NCBI GenBank assembly: GCA_016703105.1
Contig: JADJCS010000002.1
Location: 1 to 64,000 of the forward strand
DNA length: 64,000 nucleotides
Origin: Flavobacteriales bacterium
GTDB lineage: Bacteria > Bacteroidota > Bacteroidia > Flavobacteriales_F > PHOS-HE28
Direction: 5' to 3'
Shown here: positions 38,057-46,260 of the stretch, in pieces
Layout of the letters: every line of letters starts with the position of its first letter
Position numbering within the stretch: the first letter of the stretch is position 1
Position numbers and translations under genes: made by a program
The notes under the pieces: model-generated
The model's input: only the letters and a program-made list of their open reading frames with translations
Databases searched by the model: none
Told to the model about the DNA's origin: nothing

Positions 38057-38340
38057 TCGAGCGGCTCAATAAGGCCTTTGAAAGCCGTGTGCGCCTGGGC
38101 ATCATGGCGGTGCTCGTAGTGAACGAGTGGGTGGACCACGCCCGCTTGAAGGAGTTGCTGAACGTAACGGACGGCAACCTCGCGAGCCACCTGGCTGCCT
38201 TGGAGGAGCTGAAGTACGTGCAGGTGCGCAAACGCTTCATTGGGAAGCGTCCCAATACGAGCTACCGTTCCTCCGTTACCGGCGCGAGCGCCTTCCGCGC
38301 TCACCTGGAGGCCATTGAACGATTGATCCCCAAAACCTGA
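38053..38340 (+). CDS. Winged-helix transcriptional regulator
   Basis: A 95-residue DNA-binding protein of the MarR/ArsR-like winged-helix type (HTH_34-like). It consists of a short N-terminal helix, 'RLGIMAVLVVNEWVDHARLK' and the recognition region 'ELLNVTDGNLASHLAALEEL', then the wing 'YVQVRKRFIGKRPNTSYRSS'. In Bacteroidota this family usually lies with a multi-pass membrane protein and a DUF4173-type partner, as here. It likely represses its own operon through the half-sites at 37374-37396. It overlaps the gene before it by 4 bases and ends 3 bases before the next. Confidence 0.85.
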   Translation: MIERLNKAFESRVRLGIMAVLVVNEWVDHARLKELLNVTDGNLASHLAALEELKYVQVRKRFIGKRPNTSYRSSVTGASAFRAHLEAIERLIPKT

Positions 38341-38343
38341 TCC

Positions 38344-39912
38344 ATGTCCACCATAGTGACGATCCCCACCACGCGCAAATCCTTGCTGCCGCTGATCACC
38401 GTTGTGGGAGGCACGGCGATCTTCGACCTCCTCTTCTGGGAGCGGTTACCGGGCCTGAACTTCGCGCTGTTCAACCTGGTCATCGCTGGTTTTCTCTTGC
38501 AACGGTATACGTGGGCAGGCTTGTCCACGTCGGCACGATGGTCGCTGCTCGCTGCAGTTGTGGCGGGGGCCATGGTCTTCGTCCACGACACCATCATCGC
38601 CATCTTCGCTTCGATCGTTACGCTGGCTGCGGCGGCGGCTTACGCGCATGAGCCACGGTTGCGGTCGTTGTTCTTCGCCGGGCTACAGAGCGGGGCGAAC
38701 TTCATGGTCACACCCGTGATCGCCGTGACCCAGCTGGATCGTCTGGCGCCTCCAAGCGGTGCGCCGCGTAGTGGGTTGCGGTGGATGAAACTCGGTGTCT
38801 TACCGGTAGCGGTCTTGCTGCTTTTCACGCAGCTCTACCGCGCCGGGAACCCTAAGTTCGATGCGCTCACCGCAGGCTTCATGAACGGGCTGTTCGAGGT
38901 TTTCGAGGACTTCTTCGCTGAGATCTTCACCGCGCATGCGTTGTTCATGGTGTTCGGCGCTGTCCTTTGTGGGGCGCTTCTTCTTCGACTGGCCCCGGAA
39001 GCGTTGGTGCGCATGGAGCAAGGCTGGAAGGACGCGCTCGTACGCACTCGTACGCGCCGTCCGCATTGGCTGGCCCCGCTGTCCATGGATCCACTGGAAC
39101 GCGAACGGCGGATGGGTATGATCCTCTTGGTGGCCGTGAACCTGCTGCTCGCCGTGGTCAACGTGATCGACATCGACTGGGTGTGGTTCGGTTTCGAAGT
39201 GCCGCGTGATTTCAGCTTGAAACAATTCGTGCACGAGGGCACGTGGATGTTGATAATCAGTATGCTCTTGAGCATGCTCCTGCTGATGTATCTCTTCCGC
39301 CGGAACCAGAATTTCTATTGGCGCAGCAAGGGATTGAAGGTGTTGGCCATCGCGTGGGTGGTGCAGAACATCATTCTTGGGATCTCGGTCTTCCTGCGCA
39401 ACTACCACTACATCTCGTTCCATGGATTGGCCTACAAGCGCATCGGGGTGATCGTCTTCCTGGCATTGGTGCTGGTGGGATTGATCACGTTGTACATCAA
39501 GATCAGGGATCGGAAAAGTCTCTTCTATCTGGCGCGCGTGAACGGCTGGGCCGCGCTCATCGCGCTAGTGGGCCTTTCCACGGTGGATTGGGACAGCGCC
39601 ATCGTGCGCTACAACCTCGGGCACTGGAACCAGGGCGAGATCGACGTGGACAATTACCTCGACATGAGCGACAAGGTGCTGCCACTGCTGTATGCCGACA
39701 TCGACAAGGTCGGAACGCAGATGGCCAAGCACCGACAGAACTCCGTTCGCTGGGTGGACAATCTGGACATCGATGACTTTCGCCGCCAGTTGGATGCGAA
39801 GCGCGACCGCTTCAACAAGCGCTACGCGGATGCCCATTGGCAGGAGAGCAGTCTGGCCGATCACCGGACGGCGCGCGGGTTGGCCGCACTGCACGAGTCG
39901 ATGGCACAGTAA
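38344..39912 (+). CDS. DUF4173/DUF4153-like membrane protein
   Basis: A 522-residue inner-membrane protein with about 12 hydrophobic segments between residues 15 and 420 ('LLPLITVVGGTAIFDLLFW', 'LALVLVGLITLYIKI') and a soluble C-terminal helical part ('LLYADIDKVGTQMAKHRQN'). It resembles the DUF4173/DUF4153 proteins of Bacteroidota. No biochemical role is known. Third gene of the regulated operon (gaps of -4 and 3 bases), so it shares the operator at 37374-37396. Confidence 0.75.
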   Translation: MSTIVTIPTTRKSLLPLITVVGGTAIFDLLFWERLPGLNFALFNLVIAGFLLQRYTWAGLSTSARWSLLAAVVAGAMVFVHDTIIAIFASIVTLAAAAAYAHEPRLRSLFFAGLQSGANFMVTPVIAVTQLDRLAPPSGAPRSGLRWMKLGVLPVAVLLLFTQLYRAGNPKFDALTAGFMNGLFEVFEDFFAEIFTAHALFMVFGAVLCGALLLRLAPEALVRMEQGWKDALVRTRTRRPHWLAPLSMDPLERERRMGMILLVAVNLLLAVVNVIDIDWVWFGFEVPRDFSLKQFVHEGTWMLIISMLLSMLLLMYLFRRNQNFYWRSKGLKVLAIAWVVQNIILGISVFLRNYHYISFHGLAYKRIGVIVFLALVLVGLITLYIKIRDRKSLFYLARVNGWAALIALVGLSTVDWDSAIVRYNLGHWNQGEIDVDNYLDMSDKVLPLLYADIDKVGTQMAKHRQNSVRWVDNLDIDDFRRQLDAKRDRFNKRYADAHWQESSLADHRTARGLAALHESMAQ

Positions 39913-39946
39913 CGATGGACCGCACGAACCAAGCGTTCACTTCTTA

Positions 39947-40876
39947 ATGGATAGGAGGAAGTTCAACGAACTGTGTAGGGCGATGGTGTTACTGGGGCTC
40001 GCCTTGATCGCGGCGTTCTCGCCGGATGCTTACCTGCCCATGCTGGCACGTGCCTTCATGGTACCTGGTGCAGCACTATTCGCGGGGCTCGCAGTGATCG
40101 CAACCTTGGGTAGGAGATGGTGGATCGCGCAAAGCGCAACGGCGGGTTGCGTATTGATGGCGCTGCAGGTCCCCTCGCCGTCGGCCTTGCCCTTAGGGGC
40201 CGTGAACGGGCCGGGGTTCCGGGTGTTCCACATGAACGTACTGCGGCCGAACACCGCGTTCCATGAGGTCATCGCACAAGCACTGGCCAGCGATGCCGAT
40301 GTGATCTCCGTGCAGGAGGTGGGGACCGAATGGGCGCTTGTCTTGAGCAGAGACCTTCACTCGTGCTACCCGTATGCCCACATCGAACCACGCTCGAACT
40401 GTTATGGTATCGCACTGTTCAGCAAGATCCCATTCACCGGTGTTCGGACCATTACCCTGCAAGGCACGCCGTTCATTGAAGCGCTCCTGGTGGTGAGCGA
40501 TCGTAAAGTGCGCCTGTTGGCCGTGCATGCGACCTCACCGACGAGTTATGATCACTTCCGTAGGCGCAACGAGCAATTGTGCGGCCTCGGGGAATATCTC
40601 GCGGGGCAGGATACGCCGACCATCGTAGTGGGCGATCTCAATACAGTACCCTGGGATCGTGCGTTCCGACGCTTCTGTGCGCGGACAGGTTTGCGGTCCA
40701 CCACGCCCACGTTCCAGCGGACATGGCCTGCGATCGGGCCTTTCGCGTTGATCCCACTGGATCACCTGTTGGTATCGCCAGGTCTCGCATCCGTATCGTT
40801 GCGCACCGTGGAGGTCCCAGGTAGCGACCATCGCGGTCTTTTGGCCGATCTCAGGATCATCGCCGATGCGTGCTGA
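39947..40876 (+). CDS. Membrane-anchored endonuclease/exonuclease/phosphatase-family protein
   Basis: A 309-residue protein with an N-terminal membrane part (three segments, residues 10-85) and an EEP catalytic domain. Conserved motifs: 'FRVFHMNVLRPN' (metal-binding Asn), 'ADVISVQEVGTEW' (catalytic Glu), 'NCYGIALFSKIPF', 'TPTIVVGDLNTVPWD' and 'VPGSDHRGLLADL'. The fold hydrolyses phosphodiester or phosphomonoester bonds, here likely outside or at the membrane. It starts 34 bases after the previous gene. Confidence 0.85.
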   Translation: MDRRKFNELCRAMVLLGLALIAAFSPDAYLPMLARAFMVPGAALFAGLAVIATLGRRWWIAQSATAGCVLMALQVPSPSALPLGAVNGPGFRVFHMNVLRPNTAFHEVIAQALASDADVISVQEVGTEWALVLSRDLHSCYPYAHIEPRSNCYGIALFSKIPFTGVRTITLQGTPFIEALLVVSDRKVRLLAVHATSPTSYDHFRRRNEQLCGLGEYLAGQDTPTIVVGDLNTVPWDRAFRRFCARTGLRSTTPTFQRTWPAIGPFALIPLDHLLVSPGLASVSLRTVEVPGSDHRGLLADLRIIADAC

Positions 40877-41564
40877 CATGCGTCGGACCTTCTTTCTGAT
40901 GGCGTTGTTCTTCATAGCCATGGCCTTCCTGGAAAGCGCTGTCGTCGTGTACCTACGTGCTCTTTACTATCCTCAAGGCTTCGATTTCCCACTTGTGCCC
41001 ATGGATCGGACGCTGGTGCGAACGGAGGTTGGACGTGAGATAGCGACGGTGATCATGCTGCTTATTCCGGGAGCGCTTGTGACCCCATCGCGGTTGGAAC
41101 GCTTCGCATGGTTCTGCTTCGGTTTTGGCATCTGGGACATCTTCTACTACGTCTGGCTGAAGGTGCTGATCGATTGGCCTGCTTCGTTCACGACCCCCGA
41201 TCTGTTGTTCCTGGTTCCCGTGCCGTGGGTTGGGCCGGTTTGGTGTCCGTGCATCATTTCGCTTGGACTTATCGCGCTGGCGGTGGTCATCCTTTCCGCG
41301 AGGGAGGCGCGTCCTAGTGGTCGTCTCCCGGTGTTGGGCTGGTGCCTGTTGTGTTCGGGTGCTTTGTTGATGATCGCTTCGTTCGTTCTGGAACCGTGGC
41401 GTGCGATCCGGGGGCCTGCTGGGAGCACCATCCTCTTCGATGCCGAGCGATCCCTGGCCTTGCTGCATGGGTTTCGGCCTGAAGTATTTCCCCTCGGCCT
41501 GTTCCTTGCTGGCGTGGGTCTTTCAGGGGCCGGACTTCTGTGGACCTCGGTACGCATGCGTTGA
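40866..41564 (+). CDS. Multi-pass membrane protein, unrecognised
   Basis: A 232-residue protein with six hydrophobic segments ('TFFLMALFFIAMAFLESAVV', 'VIMLLIPGALV', 'FCFGFGIWDIFYYVWLKVLI', 'ISLGLIALAVVILSA', 'LLCSGALLMIASFVLEP', 'LFLAGVGLSGAGLLW'). The ATG at 40866 overlaps the previous gene by 11 bases; an ATG at 40878 is equally possible. I do not recognise the family. It is translated right after the EEP-family gene. Confidence 0.65.
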   Translation: MRADMRRTFFLMALFFIAMAFLESAVVVYLRALYYPQGFDFPLVPMDRTLVRTEVGREIATVIMLLIPGALVTPSRLERFAWFCFGFGIWDIFYYVWLKVLIDWPASFTTPDLLFLVPVPWVGPVWCPCIISLGLIALAVVILSAREARPSGRLPVLGWCLLCSGALLMIASFVLEPWRAIRGPAGSTILFDAERSLALLHGFRPEVFPLGLFLAGVGLSGAGLLWTSVRMR

Positions 41565-41652
41565 ACCTGGGTTGCCTCCCGTTCTTTCGCGCTGCTGTTG
41601 ATAATTCCGGAACCATCCACACGCAACCGCGTACAAGCGATGCGTCTTGCCT

Positions 41653-41976
41653 ATGGAACCCAGATCCAAAATGGTCTACGAAGCCCGCATCTTCCTGCGC
41701 CTTGGGGTATTGTCCTTCCTCGGGTTCGTGTTCTACTATGCGCACCTCTTTTTTGGGTTGCTCGACAACGACCTCCTGTTCAAGGCGCTGGCCATTACCT
41801 TCCTGCTGGCCACCATCCCCTTGCCGATCATAGCGTTGAACAACAAGAAGCTCTTTCCGGAACTTCGTTCCAGTGGGAAAACGATGCTGGCGTTGGCCTC
41901 CATGCTTCTGTTGGTGCATCACTTCCTGATGACCTTCATCTTCGTGCTCTTCTTACGTAGCGGGGGAGTGTTCTGA
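41653..41976 (+). CDS. Small membrane protein, unrecognised
   Basis: A 107-residue protein with three hydrophobic segments (residues 15-35, 40-62, 75-105: 'LGVLSFLGFVFYYAHLFFGL', 'LAITFLLATIPLPIIAL', 'MLLLVHHFLMTFIFVLFLR'). The ATG at 41653 is the first ATG of the frame. No recognised family. Near but not overlapping the previous gene, 88 bases away. Confidence 0.6.
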   Translation: MEPRSKMVYEARIFLRLGVLSFLGFVFYYAHLFFGLLDNDLLFKALAITFLLATIPLPIIALNNKKLFPELRSSGKTMLALASMLLLVHHFLMTFIFVLFLRSGGVF

Positions 41977-42143
41977 GAAGCCCTGAGCTTACGGCCATCC
42001 GGTCACCTCGTCCATCCTCGTTCCTTTAGTGCGGATCTTGCGCTCCACCGCTCTGCTCTATTCCTCGATCTGATCACTCCAGATCAGATGCGTTTTTCGA
42101 TAGCATGTAACATCTGGAGCAGGTCACGCGTTGAATTCCTTGT

Positions 42144-42298
42144 CAGCCCCGTAAGGCTGTTCTCACATCACGGCCCCGTAAGGCCGCACACGCATCCCCG
42201 ATGAGCGAGGAAGAGACGCCTTGAGGCAGAAGAAACCTCGACCGGCCCGTAAGCCGGCGTTGGGAAAAGAACGAAGCGCGCCCCGTAAGGCGCGCTTC
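42144..42298. repeat. Four hairpins with identical CCGTAA loops
   Basis: Four perfect inverted repeats share the loop CCGTAA: 42144-42159 (CAGCC/GGCTG), 42171-42186 (CGGCC/GGCCG), 42242-42257 (CCGGC/GCCGG) and 42273-42298 (GAAGCGCGCC/GGCGCGCTTC). The stems differ, the loops do not. The last one is followed by CTCTTTTT on the plus strand and by CGTTCTTTT on the minus strand, so it can end yajQ transcription. The region 41977-42331 holds no gene. Confidence 0.75.
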
Positions 42299-42331
42299 CT
42301 CTTTTTCGTGGGAAGGAGGGCGGACCTCCGA

Positions 42332-42823
42332 TCAACTCTTCTGGTTCTCATACTGGAGCGGGACTTCGAATTCCTGGCTCCGGCACAAGGCCATCACCGC
42401 CTGGAGGTCATCGAACTTCTTCCCGTTCACGCGGATGATGTCGTCCATGATCTGCGGTTGCACCTTCAGCCCGCTGTCCTTGATGGCCTTCACGATCTTC
42501 TTCGCTTTCTCGCGCTCGATGCCCTGCTGCACTTTGATGGTCTTGATCACCACTTTGCCGCTGGGCTGTGGTTCCGCGCTGAGGTCAAAGGCTTTCACGT
42601 CGATGTGTTGCTTGGTGCTCCGCTCCAGGACGATCTTCTCGATCGCGTCCAACTTCATCGTGTCCTCGGTGGTCAGTTTGATGCTGAGGGCTTTCTTGTC
42701 CAGTTCGATCGTGCTGTTGCTACCGCGCAGATCGTAGCGGGTCTCCACCTCCCGCTTCGCGGTGTTCACGGCGTTGTCCAACATTTGGAGGTCGATCTTG
42801 CTCACGATGTCGAAGCTTGCCAT
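42332..42823 (-). CDS. yajQ: YajQ-family nucleotide-binding protein
   Basis: A 163-residue cytoplasmic protein with two ferredoxin-like lobes, the YajQ fold: N-terminal 'SFDIVSKIDLQMLDNAVNTA', 'RYDLRGSNSTIELDKK' and C-terminal 'KKIVKAIKDSGLKVQPQIMD', 'RVNGKKFDDLQAVMALC'. Members bind nucleic acids or nucleotides; in Xanthomonas a homologue is a c-di-GMP effector. Length and motifs are normal for the family. A TACTTTCG -7 box lies on the minus strand at 42843-42850, 20 bases before the start. Confidence 0.92.
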   Translation of the reverse strand: MASFDIVSKIDLQMLDNAVNTAKREVETRYDLRGSNSTIELDKKALSIKLTTEDTMKLDAIEKIVLERSTKQHIDVKAFDLSAEPQPSGKVVIKTIKVQQGIEREKAKKIVKAIKDSGLKVQPQIMDDIIRVNGKKFDDLQAVMALCRSQEFEVPLQYENQKS

Positions 42824-42842
42824 GACGTATTGCGATGATGGC

Positions 42843-42850
42843 CGAAAGTA
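42843..42850 (-). promoter_or_regulatory. -7 box upstream of yajQ
   Basis: CGAAAGTA on the plus strand, read as TACTTTCG on the minus, 19 bases before the ATG at 42823. The same box occurs twice at 35775-35807. Confidence 0.4.
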
Positions 42851-42865
42851 CGTTCACGAACGGTC

Positions 42866-43741
42866 TCAGAGGCGCAAGGAGAACCCCACTAACGGCACGC
42901 CGAGGATGAAGAAGTCGGAAAGGTCCTTGTTGTTCGCGAAGGCGATGTCGAAGGCCATCTTCCGATGGGTGAACCGCACACCGTAGGAAAATACGCGGTA
43001 CTCGCGACCAACGAAAGGGAGTTGCCAGTTCTCCGTAAGCACGCAGACCAGGTCCGTGATATGCCAAAGGCCGCTGAGCCCCAAAAGCGGGCCAGTGGTG
43101 AGCGCACCGTTCTCCACTCCCCAACCCACCGTGGTGGTTATGTGCAACAGTTCTCCTCCGAACGTGCCCTGGGCCGCCAACAGCCCTATGGTGAGCGGAA
43201 CAGGTTCCGTGTTCTCGAACGGGATCGAAGCGGTTATCCTGGCGCCCATGGCGAATCCTCCCAGATAAACATGGCTACGGGCCAAACGGGCCCCGCCATT
43301 GATGCGCAGATGCACGATAGGGCCACCGCTTTTGGTAGCGATGCTGCTGATCAAAGAGCCGACCTGGAGCCCTCCACCGATCGTGAGACCAGTGAACGGT
43401 GCATAGTAGGCGGAGTGCATCAGGATGCTCACGTTCTGATAGTAACCGCCGCCGCCTTCGATCGGGATCGCTGACGGCCCGAACACATAGTGCCCATCAT
43501 GCACCGTAGGTCCACTGGTGCGATTGCGAAGTTTGCGGAACGTCTGGCCCGGCCGCTCGCCCACGAGCGACCAACGCGCGTCCGTGCGATGCTCACCCGA
43601 TCGCAAGGGACGAGGACGTGCGATAGCCTTGGCTTGGACCAAGGGCGCGCTCAAGATCATCACGATCACCGACCAGAGCGGCAGAAAGACCCGTCGATGC
43701 CTCCTCTCAGGTCGCGTCGGGAACAGTAGGCAATGCGTCAT
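42866..43741 (-). CDS. Predicted outer-membrane beta-barrel protein
   Basis: A 291-residue product with an N-terminal export signal (VFLPLWSVIVMILSAPLVQA, residues 18-37; an internal start is possible). The mature part alternates short hydrophobic strands ending in aromatic residues ('GLTIGGGLQVGSLISSIA', 'LGGFAMGARITASIPF', 'VGWGVENGALTTGPLLGLSG') and ends in Leu, as outer-membrane barrels do. No specific family is recognised. It lies just before yajQ on the same strand. Confidence 0.55.
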   Translation of the reverse strand: MTHCLLFPTRPERRHRRVFLPLWSVIVMILSAPLVQAKAIARPRPLRSGEHRTDARWSLVGERPGQTFRKLRNRTSGPTVHDGHYVFGPSAIPIEGGGGYYQNVSILMHSAYYAPFTGLTIGGGLQVGSLISSIATKSGGPIVHLRINGGARLARSHVYLGGFAMGARITASIPFENTEPVPLTIGLLAAQGTFGGELLHITTTVGWGVENGALTTGPLLGLSGLWHITDLVCVLTENWQLPFVGREYRVFSYGVRFTHRKMAFDIAFANNKDLSDFFILGVPLVGFSLRL

Positions 43742-43865
43742 GCGGGAGCTCTGGGACCTAGACGCAGCTTTCAGAAAAGGTTTCCCGCCACACCCAAAGT
43801 TCGCTGAGGTGAAGGCACGACCAGGTGGGGCTAAAATATCAACTCGATGTGTGTGGACCGTCGTA

Positions 43866-43902
43866 AAAGCGGAACGCGGGCCCTTGGCCCGCGTTCCGCT
43901 TT
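43866..43902. terminator. Perfect 17-base-arm terminator
   Basis: AAAGCGGAACGCGGGCC and its exact complement around a CTT loop, just beyond the 43917 stop on the minus strand. Confidence 0.85.
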
Positions 43903-43916
43903 GGTTTCTGTCCGCT

Positions 43917-45632
43917 TCACTTGTTCACCATCACCTTGAAAGAGGTACGGCCTCCGTCCTGGAAGTTCATCACGAACTGGTAGGTGCCTGCGCTAAGGTC
44001 GGTCACGTCCAGTGCCAAGGATCCACCGCTGAGGGCCACGCGGCGTTCTTCGATCAACTTGCCACCAAGGTCCAGGATCCGCAGGTCAGCGGTGCCGCTG
44101 AGACCCGGCAATGGTACTCGGATCCGGTCCTGGGTCGGGTTCGGGTATGGGCTCACCTCGACCGTGTTCAGTTCGTCCATGCCAATGTTCCCTGCTGGGA
44201 TCATGGCCACACCGAGCGCTGTAGTGACGTCCGTGCCGAAGCCGACATTGTACCAGGTTCCGTCGTCCTCGATCAACGACACCGGCTGGTCGTACAATGT
44301 GGTGTGCTCATCATAGTCGTGCTGGGCATCGAAGCCGACGAAGACGATCGGGTCCGCGGTGTACACGCAGAACAGGTAGCGCTGGTTGTCCGCAAGGACC
44401 ACTGGGGATTGCATCGGAATGAAGATCACCTCCCCCTGTTGGTCCGAGGTATAGAAGTACTCACCTGCGGCCGTGGTCACTTCGATCAGGTCATATGCGG
44501 TGGGGAAATTCGGATCGCTCAGACCGGTGAACTGATCCAACCATTCATAGACCCGTACTCCAAGGAAAGCGCCATCCAAGGTGGTATCGGTGGCTGTGGT
44601 CGCGGAAGTGTAGATGCCGGTAGCCGCCATACGGCTGGCATTGGGATCGCGGAAGTGGGTGCATGTCTGGAAGCCGTCCAGGTCATCCCCAGGGCGGTAG
44701 TGCGCATTGGGCACGGGCTGGTTCGGGATACCCGCCATTGGCGCATAGCTCAACACGGAATCCACCTGGAACGAGAACATCGATGTATCGTCCGCCGTGA
44801 AATCGTCCGGTATCGAGGATCCGATGATGTAGGAGACCTCGTAGGGTACGTCCGTGTAGCTGCTTTGTGAAAATGCGGGCAGCGCAATGAACAAGCTGTC
44901 ACCGGCTACGATGGCCGTGGGTGCGCTGGTCTGGTTGTAGATCTCTGTACCACCCTGGGTCACAATGCCCCTCAGCGTCACATCACTTTGATCGACCGTG
45001 CCGAAGTTGTGGACATACACGCCCAGTTCCACACTGAACTCGGTGGCATCCTGCGAGACCAACGCGGGGCGGCCCATGCTGGGTCCTACCAGTACGTCCG
45101 CTTTGTAGGCCCCGAGACTGTATTCATAGAAGCCATTGATAGCGCCCAAGAAGGCGACCACTGGAGTGCCTGCATCCAATTCCGCACGGATCGCGGCACC
45201 GTCGTCCTGGCCGACCATCACCACGGGAATGGTCACCGTGGCCCCGTCCACGCCGGCACCCATTGCGACCGGTGCGCCGGGGATGTTGTTCACGATGATC
45301 ACGGCTACGGCTCCAGCGTTCTGTGCGTTCAACGATTTTGTACCGAACTCACAGGATCCTCGATAGAGCAAGGCGATCTTACCGGTGAGGTCGTTCACCA
45401 GCGGACCGCAGGCGAGGGTATCCGCAGCGGTGCCATCATCCACCAAAGCCACCGTATCGGTGACCGCATTGAGCGGATCGTTCATATCCGGCCCACCCCA
45501 ACCGGTCGTGGCCAGGGTATGGACGTAGTTACCGGCTACGTTGCCCGGTTCGTTCACGTAGAGGATCACCTGCGCCTGCGCGGCACATGCAGCGATCCCC
45601 AAGATCATGGAGAGTAAAGTTTTCTTCATCAT
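43917..45632 (-). CDS. PA-domain protein with T9SS type A tail
   Basis: A 571-residue secreted protein. The start at 45632 or 45629 (MMKK) gives a clean signal peptide (LLSMILGIAACAAQAQ). Residues 50-160 form a protease-associated domain ('LTGKIALLYRGSCEFGTKSL', 'AGAVAVIIVNNIPGAPVAMG'). The central part holds three CARDB-like or beta-sandwich regions ('VSQDATEFSVELGVYVHNFG'). The end is a T9SS type A sorting domain ('VSPYPNPTQDRIRVPLPGL', 'DVTDLSAGTYQFVMNFQDGG'). PA domains bind or position substrates for secreted proteases; no catalytic domain is present. Followed by a strong terminator. Confidence 0.88.
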   Translation of the reverse strand: MMKKTLLSMILGIAACAAQAQVILYVNEPGNVAGNYVHTLATTGWGGPDMNDPLNAVTDTVALVDDGTAADTLACGPLVNDLTGKIALLYRGSCEFGTKSLNAQNAGAVAVIIVNNIPGAPVAMGAGVDGATVTIPVVMVGQDDGAAIRAELDAGTPVVAFLGAINGFYEYSLGAYKADVLVGPSMGRPALVSQDATEFSVELGVYVHNFGTVDQSDVTLRGIVTQGGTEIYNQTSAPTAIVAGDSLFIALPAFSQSSYTDVPYEVSYIIGSSIPDDFTADDTSMFSFQVDSVLSYAPMAGIPNQPVPNAHYRPGDDLDGFQTCTHFRDPNASRMAATGIYTSATTATDTTLDGAFLGVRVYEWLDQFTGLSDPNFPTAYDLIEVTTAAGEYFYTSDQQGEVIFIPMQSPVVLADNQRYLFCVYTADPIVFVGFDAQHDYDEHTTLYDQPVSLIEDDGTWYNVGFGTDVTTALGVAMIPAGNIGMDELNTVEVSPYPNPTQDRIRVPLPGLSGTADLRILDLGGKLIEERRVALSGGSLALDVTDLSAGTYQFVMNFQDGGRTSFKVMVNK

Positions 45633-45916
45633 CGAGCAGGGTTGAGCGGTTAGTGCCACGTCCGAGGCACGCGGGCCTCAGCGCAAGGCTTGTAAAGGAA
45701 TGACAAGTTTAAGGGATAGTCCGTTCATCTGTTCATCCCCGATGCTGCCGCTTGTCCCGAGCTGATTAAAGGCGCCTCTATGGTCTCGTGCTTGCGCGCC
45801 TCGGGTGGACGCCCGTTGCCTCAAGAGCCAAGCCATCCTTTTGAAGGGGCTCGCGAGCGGTCAAAGTTCCTCGACGGCATGGTACACATGACCAACTGTT
45901 CCGTTCCAAGCAGTGA

Positions 45917-46081
45917 TCACTCGATCACTGCGGCCTGCGGATAGCGTTCCTTCCAGAAGGCGAAGGCTTTCATGCTCTTCAGGAGTACCGTGGTGCGTGC
46001 GTCCAGTCGCACTTTGATATGCTTGGTCCCCTCTTTCAATGGGGGTTGGCTCAAGATCAATGTCTTCTTCCTACTGCTCAT
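45917..46081 (-). CDS. Small basic protein, 54 residues
   Basis: The minus strand holds an uninterrupted frame starting MSSRKKTLILSQPPLKEG and ending WKERYPQAAVIE. It is rich in Lys and Arg with a central 'IKVRLDARTTVLLKSMKAF'. The reading has normal codon use for this genome. I recognise no family. Bases 45660-45910 and 46082-46260 hold nothing else I can support. Confidence 0.5.
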   Translation of the reverse strand: MSSRKKTLILSQPPLKEGTKHIKVRLDARTTVLLKSMKAFAFWKERYPQAAVIE

Positions 46082-46260
46082 GCTCGCGCCCTCAGCGATG
46101 TTCGTGCCGGGATACCCGCCCGTAGCAAAGTAGGTCCCTTTTACCGACGCATAGGACCCAGGGGCGCAAAGAAGCAGCGAATGGCAGGCGGTACGACCTT
46201 TCCGGCCGATCTGGCACGGCCGGGTCGTAAGCCAACGCGAAGGACGTAGCCGCAGGAGGG

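Noticed and set aside
42119..42310. CRISPR-like array suggested by repeated CCCCGTAAGGC strings
   Set aside because: The common part is only the loop and its closing bases, the spacings are irregular (27, 71 and 31 bases), and each copy is its own hairpin with a different stem.
43518..44870. A 450-residue open frame on the plus strand
   Set aside because: Antisense to the PA-domain T9SS gene and reads through a perfect terminator.
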